In this document: piece by piece, positions 26,313-33,895 of the stretch
How the letters are laid out: every line of letters begins with the position of its first letter
Numbering within the stretch: the first letter of the stretch is position 1
Origin: Acidobacteriota bacterium
GTDB taxonomy: Bacteria; Acidobacteriota; Thermoanaerobaculia; Multivoradales; SZUA-115
DNA length: 64,000 nt
Assembly (NCBI GenBank): GCA_024277255.1
Contig: JAJRVQ010000024.1
Span: forward strand, 1 to 64,000
Reading direction: 5' to 3'
The notes under the pieces: model-generated
What the model saw: only the letters and a program-made list of their open reading frames with translations
Database searches by the model: none
Told to the model about the DNA's origin: nothing
Program-made: the position numbers and the translations under genes

Positions 26313-28523
26313 CTATTCCTCGTCCGAGTCTGCCTCGTCTGAGTCCGCCGCTTCGGCATCGCCCGCGTCCTCATCAGTCGCTTCAGCAACCGGTTGCTCA
26401 GCCTCAGCTTCGCCAGCCTCAGCTTCGCCACTCGGTTCATCGGCCTCCGCTTCAACCGGCTCTTGCTCGGCTTCCGCCTCAGTCTCGACCGGCTCAGCCT
26501 CTTCGGCCTCAACCGCTTCGACCTCGGCCGCCTCTTCACCGTCGGATGCCGCCTCGGTGGCATCGTCGGCTTCCGTGTCAGCCTCGGCTTCCACCGTCTC
26601 TGCGGCCTCTTCTGTAGCCTGCGCCTCGACCTTCTCTACCGGCTCCTCCCCGGCGCTCTCGCCTGTAGAGTCTCCATCGTCGGCAACCTCGTCGACGGCA
26701 CCGCGCTTGGCCTGGTAGGCAGCTTCCAACTCGGCGATTTCATCCTCGCTGGGCTGGGGCACACCTTGCATGGTCAAGCCGACCTTCTTGTCCAGCTCCT
26801 CGATACGCAAGATACGGGCGCTGACCCAATCTCCGAGCTTGAAGTGATCTTCCACCTTGCCTGAAGGCAGGTCGATCTCACTGACGTGAGCCAGCCCTTC
26901 GAGCCCTTCGTAGATATCGATGAAGAGTCCGAAGTCGGTCACGTTGACCACCCTGCCATCGAGAGTCGCACCGACCTGATGGCTAGAGACGAAGTCTTCC
27001 CACTCGTTGGGCATGAATTCCTTGATCGACAGCGAGACACGCTGGTTGGCAGTATCGATGTTGGTGATCCGCGCCCGCACCGACTCGCCCTTGCGGAGCA
27101 CTTCGTTGGGGTGCTTGACACGCTTCGTCCAGCTCATGTCCGAGACGTGGATGAGGCCGTCGATGCCCTCGGTGATCTCCACGAAGGCGCCGAACTCGGT
27201 CAGATTGCGGACCTTGCCTTCGATGATGCTACCAACGGGGAACTGGTCGCCCAGCTCTTCCCAAGGGTTGCGCTCCGTCTGGCGCAGCGACAGGCTGATG
27301 CGCCGCTGATCCATATCCAACTCGGAGACGATCGCCTGGACTTCCTGCCCTACGGAGAGGATCTTCGATGGGTTGACCACCTTCTTGGTCCACGACATCT
27401 CACTGACGTGGATCAGCCCTTCTACACCCTCTTCGATCTCGACAAAGGCGCCGTAGTCCACCAGGCTGACCACCTTGCCCTCCACCCGCGAGCCGATCGG
27501 ATACTTCTTGTCGACCAGCGACCAGGGATCATCACCCTTCTGTTTGTAGCCGAGGGAGACGCGCTCCGTTTGCGGGTCGAACTTGAGAACGATGATTTCG
27601 ACTTCATCGCCGACACCGAAATGCTCGGACGGATGGTTGACGCGGCCCCACGAGATATCCGTGATGTGCAGCAGTCCATCGATACCACCGAGATCGATGA
27701 AGACACCGTAGTCGGTGATGTTTTTGACCACACCGGGCAGGCGAGCGCCGGCCTCGAGCTTGGTCAGCGTCTCGGCCTTCTTCTTGGCGAACTCTTTCTC
27801 GAGTACCGCCTTGCGAGAGAGGACGATGTTGTTGCGCCGGCGATCCAGGCTGATCACTTTGAACTCGAGTTGCTCGCCCTTGAGCGACTCGAGATGCTTG
27901 ACCGGCTTGATGTCGACCAGCGAGCCAGGGAGGAAGGCGCGCAGACCGACGTCGATGGTCAGGCCGCCCTTGATGCGGTCGATGACCCGGCCGTGGATGA
28001 TCAGACCTTCCTTGTAGGCTTGCTCGATGTGCGACCAGCGGCGCATGCGCTCCGCCTTGGTGCGCGAGAGCAGCACATGGCCTTCTTGATCCTCGGTTTT
28101 CTCAAGGAGGACCTCCACTTCGTCCCCCACCGCCACTTCCAGAGTACCGGTGGCGCGGTCGGTGAACTCGTGCTTCGAAACGAGGCCTTCGGATTTGTAG
28201 CCGACGTCAATGATGACGTCGTTTTCCGTGATCCCGATGACGGTGCCAGTAACAATCTCCCCTTCCTTGAGATTGCGCATGCTCTCGTCATACAGCTCGG
28301 TGAGCTGCTGACGGTCGATGCCGTCGACTTCATCGGCGAACTCATCGTCGTCGTCAAAGTCGATATCCGCCATCGTTGCTGGCTCTGGCGGGCTGTCGGC
28401 TGTCTCTGCCGCAGCCTCCGGCGGCTGCACAGCCTCTTGCGGCTGCTCCTCGGTGGTGGCTACCACCTCGCTTGCGGCCGCTTCCGCGACCACTGGGTCG
28501 CGGTTCTCTTCGCTGGACTCCAT
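26313..28523 (-). CDS. rpsA: 30S ribosomal protein S1 with long acidic C-terminal tail
   Basis: A 736-residue protein with six S1 (OB-fold) RNA-binding domains, beginning at KEGEIVTGTVIGITENDVII, GLIIHGRVIDRIKGGLTIDV, ARLPGVVKNITDYGVFIDLG, SRVEGKVVSLVDYGAFVEIE, SIIEGKVRNLTEFGAFVEIT and ATLDGRVVNVTDFGLFIDIY. S1 binds mRNA leaders and delivers them to the ribosome. The N-terminal 50 residues and the last ~140 residues are Glu/Ala-rich low complexity; typical S1 is 550-570 residues. AAGGAGGT (28541-28534) is a perfect Shine-Dalgarno 10 nt before the ATG, and a consensus promoter lies upstream. Confidence 0.95.
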   Translation of the reverse strand: MESSEENRDPVVAEAAASEVVATTEEQPQEAVQPPEAAAETADSPPEPATMADIDFDDDDEFADEVDGIDRQQLTELYDESMRNLKEGEIVTGTVIGITENDVIIDVGYKSEGLVSKHEFTDRATGTLEVAVGDEVEVLLEKTEDQEGHVLLSRTKAERMRRWSHIEQAYKEGLIIHGRVIDRIKGGLTIDVGLRAFLPGSLVDIKPVKHLESLKGEQLEFKVISLDRRRNNIVLSRKAVLEKEFAKKKAETLTKLEAGARLPGVVKNITDYGVFIDLGGIDGLLHITDISWGRVNHPSEHFGVGDEVEIIVLKFDPQTERVSLGYKQKGDDPWSLVDKKYPIGSRVEGKVVSLVDYGAFVEIEEGVEGLIHVSEMSWTKKVVNPSKILSVGQEVQAIVSELDMDQRRISLSLRQTERNPWEELGDQFPVGSIIEGKVRNLTEFGAFVEITEGIDGLIHVSDMSWTKRVKHPNEVLRKGESVRARITNIDTANQRVSLSIKEFMPNEWEDFVSSHQVGATLDGRVVNVTDFGLFIDIYEGLEGLAHVSEIDLPSGKVEDHFKLGDWVSARILRIEELDKKVGLTMQGVPQPSEDEIAELEAAYQAKRGAVDEVADDGDSTGESAGEEPVEKVEAQATEEAAETVEAEADTEADDATEAASDGEEAAEVEAVEAEEAEPVETEAEAEQEPVEAEADEPSGEAEAGEAEAEQPVAEATDEDAGDAEAADSDEADSDEE

Positions 28524-28533
28524 GGGATCTCGT

Positions 28534-28541
28534 ACCTCCTT
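28534..28541 (-). promoter_or_regulatory. Perfect Shine-Dalgarno of rpsA
   Basis: AAGGAGGT on the minus strand lies 10 nt before the ATG at 28523, setting the rpsA start. Confidence 0.85.
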
Positions 28542-28603
28542 GATTGGGATTCAGGCCTGGGGCCTGCGCCTGGCAAAGCCGGCGTCGAGCTCAAGCTAAC
28601 TCC

Positions 28604-28631
28604 TTGGAAACTCGAAGATTCGGAGTATAGG
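28604..28631 (+). promoter_or_regulatory. Candidate promoter of queG
   Basis: TTGGAA (28604-28609), 16-nt spacer, TATAGG (28626-28631). It overlaps the -10 region of the opposing rpsA promoter, so the two may interfere with each other. Confidence 0.5.
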
Positions 28632-28653
28632 TGGGCCCTCGGTAGGGTGTCAA
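28624..28653 (-). promoter_or_regulatory. Consensus sigma70-like promoter of rpsA
   Basis: On the minus strand TTGACA (28653-28648), an 18-nt spacer and TATACT (28629-28624). This gives a leader of about 90 nt for rpsA. Confidence 0.75.
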
Positions 28654-28671
28654 CAACCGTACAATAGAGCG

Positions 28672-29814
28672 GTGGACTCCGCGCCGATCTCAGCCTTGCT
28701 CAAGCAGCTGGCCTTGTCAGCGGGATTTGACCGCGCGGGGGTGGCCAGGCTGGCCCCTTCCGACCATCCAGCTGCCCTGAACCGCTGGCTGGAGCGCGGC
28801 GATCAGGCCTCGATGGAGTGGATGGCCCGGCGCACCGAGCTGCGCTTGGATTCGAGGCAGCTCTTCCCCGGCGCCCGTAGCGCGCTGTGCGTAGCACTGC
28901 AGTATTCACCGCCTGCCGACGGCCGGGAAGCCAGCGGCGATCTATGGCCGCGGGTGGCTCGCTATGCGCGAGGCCGCGACTACCACAACGTGATGGGTAA
29001 GCGGCTGCGCAAGCTGGCCAAGCGGGTGCGGGAGAACTTTCCCGGAACCCAAACGCGGATTTACGTCGACACCGGTCCGGTGCTCGAACGGGAGCTGGCC
29101 GCCCGGGCGGGACTGGGAGCCGTCGGCAAGAACACCCTCCTCCTCCACCCGGAGGCTGGCTCCTGGTTCATGCTGGGCGAGCTGTTCACCAGCCTGGAAC
29201 TGGTGGCGGATCCACCGATCGCCGATCTTTGCGGAAGCTGCAGCCGCTGCCTCGAAGCCTGCCCCACCCAGGCGCTCTTCGCACCCTACTCGCTGGATAG
29301 CCGCAAGTGCATCAGCTACTGGACCATCGAACACCGCGGGCCGCTGCCCAACGAGGCGCGAGAGCAGATGGGCGATTGGGTCTTCGGCTGCGATCTCTGC
29401 CAGGAAGCCTGCCCGATCAACGCCGCGCCAACGCTCGAAGGCCGCGATCCCGCCTTCGATTTGCCTGCGCAGCGCGGCCGGCTCGATCTCACAGCGCTGC
29501 TTGAGATCGACGCCGACGCCTTCGCCGAGTCTTTCCACGGCAGCCCCATGCAGCGGGCCAAAAGGCAGGGACTTCGACGCAACGCGGCGGTGGCGATGGG
29601 AAATCGGGGCGACGCTCGCTACGTCGAGCCGCTGGTGAGAGCGCTGACCGACCGAGATCCACTAGTGCGCCGGCACGCCGCGTGGGCCTTGGGCAAGATG
29701 CAAAGCCGGACGGCGATCGGAGCGTTGGAGAGCGCCCTCGAAAGGGAGTCGGATGCGGAGGTCATCGTCGAGCTACGCGAAGCTCTCGGCCTGGCCGACT
29801 GCCATGCGGACTGA
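28672..29814 (+). CDS. queG: Epoxyqueuosine reductase
   Basis: A 380-residue cobalamin- and iron-sulfur-dependent enzyme that reduces epoxyqueuosine to queuosine in tRNA anticodons. Two 4Fe-4S clusters are visible: CGSCSRCLEACP near residue 185 and CDLCQEACP near residue 240. N-terminal hallmarks are YARGRDYHNVMGKRL and the active-site region YVDTGPVLERELAARAGLG. A short HEAT-like repeat (MGNRGDARYVEPLVRALTDR) ends the protein, as in other QueG. It starts at a GTG. Divergent from rpsA, with its own promoter. Confidence 0.95.
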   Translation: MDSAPISALLKQLALSAGFDRAGVARLAPSDHPAALNRWLERGDQASMEWMARRTELRLDSRQLFPGARSALCVALQYSPPADGREASGDLWPRVARYARGRDYHNVMGKRLRKLAKRVRENFPGTQTRIYVDTGPVLERELAARAGLGAVGKNTLLLHPEAGSWFMLGELFTSLELVADPPIADLCGSCSRCLEACPTQALFAPYSLDSRKCISYWTIEHRGPLPNEAREQMGDWVFGCDLCQEACPINAAPTLEGRDPAFDLPAQRGRLDLTALLEIDADAFAESFHGSPMQRAKRQGLRRNAAVAMGNRGDARYVEPLVRALTDRDPLVRRHAAWALGKMQSRTAIGALESALERESDAEVIVELREALGLADCHAD

Positions 29815-30064
29815 CCACCGACCCTCGACATCAGCGATTTCTCGTCCGCTGGGCGATCGGGTATCATCCCATCGACCATTCAGGTCTCCAACCTGGAAAT
29901 ACGGACCCGAACAATTCGCTCTTCCGGCGGCGAAGTCGTCGCGGCGGGTTGAGGGCAGGCCCTCAGTCGCGGCGCGAACCGCTGCACGGTGTACGACTCG
30001 CGCGCCCTCCCGGCAGCGCTGAGTGTGCTTCTCTATCCCGGAAGATCGCTAGCTACACAAGTTT

Positions 30065-30072
30065 AAGGGGAG
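30065..30072 (+). promoter_or_regulatory. Shine-Dalgarno of the dehydrogenase gene
   Basis: AAGGGGAG stands six nt before the ATG at 30078 and settles the start. The open frame upstream (from 29682) overlaps the end of queG and is not coding. The 29815-30077 stretch shows no clear RNA gene. Confidence 0.75.
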
Positions 30073-30077
30073 TCAGC

Positions 30078-31181
30078 ATGGATATATTTGAACAGGTGGG
30101 TCGCATGAAGCACGAGAGAGTGCTCTTCTGCTCGAATGCTGACGTCGGCCTCAAGGCGATCATCGCGATTCACTCCACCGTCCTCGGTCCTTCGCTGGGC
30201 GGGGTACGCATGTGGCCCTACAACACTACCGACGAAGCCCTCACCGACGTATTGCGCCTCTCCCGCGGCATGACCTACAAGGCGGCGGCGGCCGGCCTCA
30301 ATCTCGGCGGCGGCAAGGCGGTGATTCTCGGCGACCCGAAGCGAGACAAGAGCGAGGCCCTCTTTCGAGCCTTCGGCCGCGCCATCGATTCGCTCGGTGG
30401 TCTCTACATCTCGGCGGAAGATGTCGGCGTCGACATGGAGGACATGGAGCTGATCCTCACCGAGACCCGCTGGGTCACCGGTGTCTCGCCCGCCCACGGC
30501 GGCAGCGGCGATCCCTCCAGCGTCACCGCCTTCGGCGTCCTGCAGGGGATCAAGGCCGCCGCCCGCTGGCGCTATGACGAACCCTCGCTCGAGGGCAAGC
30601 GAATCGCCATCCAGGGGCTGGGCAGCGTCGGCGGCTACCTGGCGATGTACCTCATGGAGAAGGGTGCGAAGTTGGTCGGCTGCGACATCGACGCGGAGCA
30701 GGAGGCACACTGCGCCGAAGCCTACGGTGTCGAGATCGTCCCTCCGGAGGAGATCTTCGATGTCGAGTGCGACATCTTCGCTCCTTGCGCGCTGGGCGCC
30801 GTGCTCAACGACGAGACGATTCCGCGACTGAAGTGCGACATCGTCGCCGGAGCCGCCAACAACCAACTCGCCGTGCCCAAACGGCATGGGCCGGCGATCG
30901 AGGAGCGCGGTATTCTCTACGCTCCCGACTTCGTGATCAACGCCGGCGGCCTGATCAATGTCTACAACGAGATTACCGGTTCCGGGTACAACCGCGAACG
31001 AGCGCTGCGCATGACCCGCGGCATCTACCTCAACATGATGCGGGTCTTCGAGATCAGCAAGACGGAAGGGGTGCCCACCTACGTCGCCGCCAATCGCGTC
31101 GCCGAGGAACGGATCGCCAACGTCAACAAGCTGGGCGCCACGCACTGGGGGCGTCTGGTGATGCGCCAACACCCAGTTTGA
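30078..31181 (+). CDS. Leu/Phe/Val-type amino-acid dehydrogenase
   Basis: A 367-residue NAD-dependent enzyme of the Glu/Leu/Phe/Val dehydrogenase family that reversibly deaminates branched-chain or aromatic L-amino acids to 2-oxo acids. LGGGKAVILGD holds the catalytic Lys; GLGSVGGYLA is the Rossmann dinucleotide motif, and GAANNQLA lies in the active site. The length fits leucine dehydrogenase (about 365) and is shorter than glutamate dehydrogenase. Substrate choice between Leu, Val and Phe is not clear. It could consume L-amino acids made by the NSAR cluster some 4 kb away, but it is on the other strand, so that is only a possibility. Confidence 0.9.
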   Translation: MDIFEQVGRMKHERVLFCSNADVGLKAIIAIHSTVLGPSLGGVRMWPYNTTDEALTDVLRLSRGMTYKAAAAGLNLGGGKAVILGDPKRDKSEALFRAFGRAIDSLGGLYISAEDVGVDMEDMELILTETRWVTGVSPAHGGSGDPSSVTAFGVLQGIKAAARWRYDEPSLEGKRIAIQGLGSVGGYLAMYLMEKGAKLVGCDIDAEQEAHCAEAYGVEIVPPEEIFDVECDIFAPCALGAVLNDETIPRLKCDIVAGAANNQLAVPKRHGPAIEERGILYAPDFVINAGGLINVYNEITGSGYNRERALRMTRGIYLNMMRVFEISKTEGVPTYVAANRVAEERIANVNKLGATHWGRLVMRQHPV

Positions 31182-31197
31182 GCAGGTACTTGAGGAA

Positions 31198-32364
31198 ATG
31201 TTGATCGTCGGCCGTCGCCACGCCCTGCTGGTGGGTGCCGCCATTGTGGCGACCCTGTTCGGCTCCGCCTTGCCGGCGGAGGCCCAACTCTGTTCCGAGC
31301 CCACTTCGATGACCGTCCTGGCGCTGGACACCGCCGGCGGCAAGGTGCTGTTGAGCCTGGCTGACTTCGCGGACCAGGGGAGCTCCTCAGGGAGTTACCT
31401 AGTGGAGTTCGACACCAACGCCAAGAGCGCCCGGCGCTACCCCGGCTTCACCGTCGGCGAGCGTTTCGCCGGATCGATCGGTCCCGGTCCCATCCTGGCT
31501 CTGAGCCGTTGCGGCGAAGGATGCGTGCAGGCGCAACGCTGGTCCGACGGTCTGTGGGAACCCATCGCCAGCCCGCTGCGCACACCGGCGGCGGCCAACC
31601 TGCACCTGACCTATGATCGCTCCGGCACCGCCTGGATCACCGTCCACCAGCTGACCGGCGAGCGCGGCTTGACCGACATCTCCGCCTACCGCTTGACCGC
31701 CGGCGAATGGCGGCCCGAGGGCAGGTTGATCGTCCATTCCTCCGGAACACCGCCGGTGGCGCCCGCCCCCTGGCAGCGCGACGGGATCGTCGCCGGCTCG
31801 GGTCTGTTCAGCGCCGGCCGGCCGGCATCCTTGTGGGTGCGCGGCCTGCCGCCCATCGACAAACCCAACCGCGGCAGTTTGATCGCCCTCACCGAGACGA
31901 CCGCCGCCTTCGTAGCCGAAAACGGCGCACTGCTCTACAGCGACGATCTGGGGAGCAGCTGGGTGGTCGACAAATGGCGGCCCTGGGGAGTCGAGCGGAC
32001 CCCGCTGTGGAGCTACGGATCCGACTACTCGATCGATCTTCCGCTGGGCTCCCTCACCGGCCCGCTACCGGTCGTCTGGTTCGATCAGCGCCCGACGCGG
32101 ATCCCCGAGCTGCACCTCACCGAACTATCGGCCGGAGGGCACTGGAAACGGTTGGCTGAATCGGTACCGGAGGTCCAGGGCCCCGCAGGCGAGCCGCTGG
32201 AGGTGGTCACCTTCCTGCACACCGCCGCCGGCCGCTGGCTGCTCTTCTCCGACTGTCACCGCAACGGCGCGAACCCCGGCTTCCTGCTCAGAAGCTGCCC
32301 TCCGACCGGCCTCTCCGCTCCACGTTTCATCCCCATCCTGCCGGCCAAGAAAAACGGCGGCTGA
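31198..32364 (+). CDS. Exported protein of unknown function, propeller-like
   Basis: A 388-residue protein with a signal peptide (hydrophobic stretch ending in LPAEAQ). The body has sialidase-like patterns such as SDDLGSSWVVDKWRPWG, an Asp-box (S-x-D-x-G-x-x-W), suggesting a beta-propeller; no catalytic residues are assigned. Two Cys pairs (CGEGC, and Cys near the C terminus) may form disulfides. It follows the dehydrogenase by 16 nt with GAGG before the ATG, so the two are probably cotranscribed, and is closed by three tandem hairpins. Function is not known. Confidence 0.7.
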   Translation: MLIVGRRHALLVGAAIVATLFGSALPAEAQLCSEPTSMTVLALDTAGGKVLLSLADFADQGSSSGSYLVEFDTNAKSARRYPGFTVGERFAGSIGPGPILALSRCGEGCVQAQRWSDGLWEPIASPLRTPAAANLHLTYDRSGTAWITVHQLTGERGLTDISAYRLTAGEWRPEGRLIVHSSGTPPVAPAPWQRDGIVAGSGLFSAGRPASLWVRGLPPIDKPNRGSLIALTETTAAFVAENGALLYSDDLGSSWVVDKWRPWGVERTPLWSYGSDYSIDLPLGSLTGPLPVVWFDQRPTRIPELHLTELSAGGHWKRLAESVPEVQGPAGEPLEVVTFLHTAAGRWLLFSDCHRNGANPGFLLRSCPPTGLSAPRFIPILPAKKNGG

Positions 32365-32374
32365 GAAGCCGCCG
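32355..32374. terminator. Hairpin 1 of 3 after 32364
   Basis: An 8-bp perfect stem (32355-32362 with 32367-32374) closed by a GAGA tetraloop. The stop codon of the plus-strand gene is inside it. Confidence 0.65.
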
Positions 32375-32378
32375 GAAG

Positions 32379-32395
32379 ACCCTCGTAGCGAGGGT
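32379..32395. terminator. Hairpin 2 of 3 after 32364
   Basis: A 7-bp perfect stem (32379-32385 with 32389-32395) and a 3-nt loop. Confidence 0.6.
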
Positions 32396-32403
32396 TCTAA
32401 CAA

Positions 32404-32428
32404 GAGAGGGTCCCGGGGGAACCCTCTC
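32404..32428. terminator. Hairpin 3 of 3 after 32364
   Basis: An 8-bp perfect stem (32404-32411 with 32421-32428) around a 9-nt C/G-rich loop. It sits just downstream of the convergent kbp stop (32444) on the minus strand and so can serve that gene too. Confidence 0.65.
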
Positions 32429-32443
32429 AATTCAATGGAGTCA

Positions 32444-32950
32444 TCAGTCGCCCAGAGGCGGAATGCGCAGGACTTGGCCGGGATAGATCTTGTCCGGATC
32501 CTCGAGCATCGGCTTGTTGGCCTCGAAGATCACCATGTACTTGCTGCCCTTGCCATAGTGCTTCTTGGCGATTCCGGAGAGGGTGTCACCGCGCTCGACG
32601 GTGTGGAAGATCGCTTCCGGCTCCGGGTTGCTCACCTCGAGGTTGTCGTCCACGGCGGCGATACCGGCGGTGTTGCCGATCGCCAGCACGATCTTCTCGC
32701 GATCCGCTTGGGTGCCGACCGTGCCACTGACGGTGGCGGTGTCACCCTCGACACGAACGTTCAACCCTTCGACCCCAAAACCGAGGCCTTGAACAAACTG
32801 CACCAGACGGGCAGCCTGCTTGCGGTTGTTGAGGGCGGCGATCTCAGCCGCGCTCGGTCCTGCGCTCGCTGCGGCAGCCGGTGCCGCGGCCTCCTCATCC
32901 TTGCCAAACATGGCGCGCCCGGCATTCTTGACGAAACTAAACAGACCCAT
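32444..32950 (-). CDS. kbp: BON-LysM protein, Kbp (YgaU)-like
   Basis: A 168-residue cytoplasmic protein with a BON domain (about 45-105: [20 protein letters not shown]) and a C-terminal LysM domain ([16 protein letters not shown] to [12 protein letters not shown]). E. coli Kbp (YgaU), a K+-binding protein, has the same order, the same start (MGLF-FVK-AG) and the same ending ([22 protein letters not shown]). An Ala-rich insert follows the first 20 residues. AAGGAG lies before the ATG. It probably follows the DUF937 gene in one transcript. K+ binding here is inferred from homology. Confidence 0.88.
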   Translation of the reverse strand: [168 protein letters not shown]

Positions 32951-32994
32951 ATCGTTCTTCTCCTTGTTGGAAGGTCGTGATTGAGGATTCCCAC

Positions 32995-33013
32995 GCCGGC
33001 CTCGGCGGCCGGC
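32995..33013 (-). other. GC-rich hairpin between DUF937 and kbp genes
   Basis: Bases 32995-33001 pair perfectly with 33007-33013 around a 5-nt loop, between the DUF937 stop (33040) and the kbp start (32950). It has no U-run, so it may attenuate rather than terminate. Confidence 0.4.
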
Positions 33014-33039
33014 TCTTGGGGTTGTGGTTGGCTCCTTGG

Positions 33040-33642
33040 CTACCGTCCTTTGAACATCTTGCCCAAGAGGCCGGCGCCCATGCGCATCATGTCGTCCTTG
33101 ATGTCGCCGTCACCATCGGCGTCCAGGAACGAGGCGGCCAGACCGCCCAAACCGGAGGGCATGGCGCTCTTCATCTGCCGGCCCTCGCGACCGAGGAAAT
33201 TACCGAGGTCGCCGGCACCGAGGTTGTTCTGGCGCTTGGACTTGCCGAGCGCGCCGAGGAGCATCGGGGCCAGCATCTTCAGCAGGTTGCCGGCCTGACC
33301 GGCGTCGATGCCGCTGGAGCGACCCAAGGCCGCCTCGGCAGTCGCTTGCTCGCCACCGAGTACGTGGCGCAAGATACCGGCGCCGTTGCCGGAAGTCGGA
33401 TTGCCCAGGAAGCCGCCCAGGTTATCGAAGATGCTGCCGTCGTGATCACGGTCGAGCGCCGAGGCCAGGGCGGATGCACCGCCCTCTTGCGCGGCGTTGC
33501 GGGCGAGACCGCCGGTCAGCACGGCGATCGCCGAAGGCAGCGCCTTGGCCAGCTGATCCTGGCCGAGTCCGAGCTGACCGCCCATCTGTTCCATGGTGTC
33601 CGGCGTGAGGTGACCTCCGAGTAGATCGAGTATTGAAGCCAT
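33040..33642 (-). CDS. DUF937-family protein with EF-hand-like loops
   Basis: A 200-residue protein of the DUF937 type (LGGHLTPDTMEQMGGQLGLG and LPSAIAVLTGGLARNA are the family's N-terminal pattern). Two Asp-rich calcium-binding-like loops, DRDHDGSIFDNLG and DADGDGDIKDDMM, resemble EF-hands, though flanking helices are not proven. Function of the family is unknown. I chose the ATG at 33642, where AAGGAG stands 10 nt upstream; a GTG at 33648 is too close to it. It lies 90 nt upstream of the kbp gene. Confidence 0.8.
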   Translation of the reverse strand: MASILDLLGGHLTPDTMEQMGGQLGLGQDQLAKALPSAIAVLTGGLARNAAQEGGASALASALDRDHDGSIFDNLGGFLGNPTSGNGAGILRHVLGGEQATAEAALGRSSGIDAGQAGNLLKMLAPMLLGALGKSKRQNNLGAGDLGNFLGREGRQMKSAMPSGLGGLAASFLDADGDGDIKDDMMRMGAGLLGKMFKGR

Positions 33643-33895
33643 GGGCACGAGTCTCCTTGATTCTGCGCACGGGTACCGTCAGGTCTCCGTCCCTAAACCA
33701 GTCATGTAAGTGAGGCAGGCTGGAAGCCTACCCTCGGCATTCCTGCAAAAGGCGATCCATCGGTAACGCAGTTTGCGGGCGAAGGAAAAGGCTGAAAAAA
33801 CGGCACTAACTCTAACAAACCGAGTTCGAATCGCCGCTGTTCGCCGTGATCAAGACAGGGAGTTTCTCCGTGCAGGGGAGATTTGGGCTGCTGCG

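Noticed and set aside
26886-28667. A 593-codon open frame antisense to rpsA
   Set aside because: It mirrors rpsA codons in a GC-rich genome, has no recognisable domain and no ribosome binding site; rpsA is certain.
29815-30077. Possible tRNA or small RNA between queG and the dehydrogenase gene
   Set aside because: Only a short TGAGGGC/GCCCTCA repeat at 29950-29965 with a 2-nt loop; no cloverleaf could be formed.
33643-33895. Possible small gene between DUF937 and M20 genes
   Set aside because: Open frames here are antisense extensions without ribosome binding sites; this looks like a promoter region.
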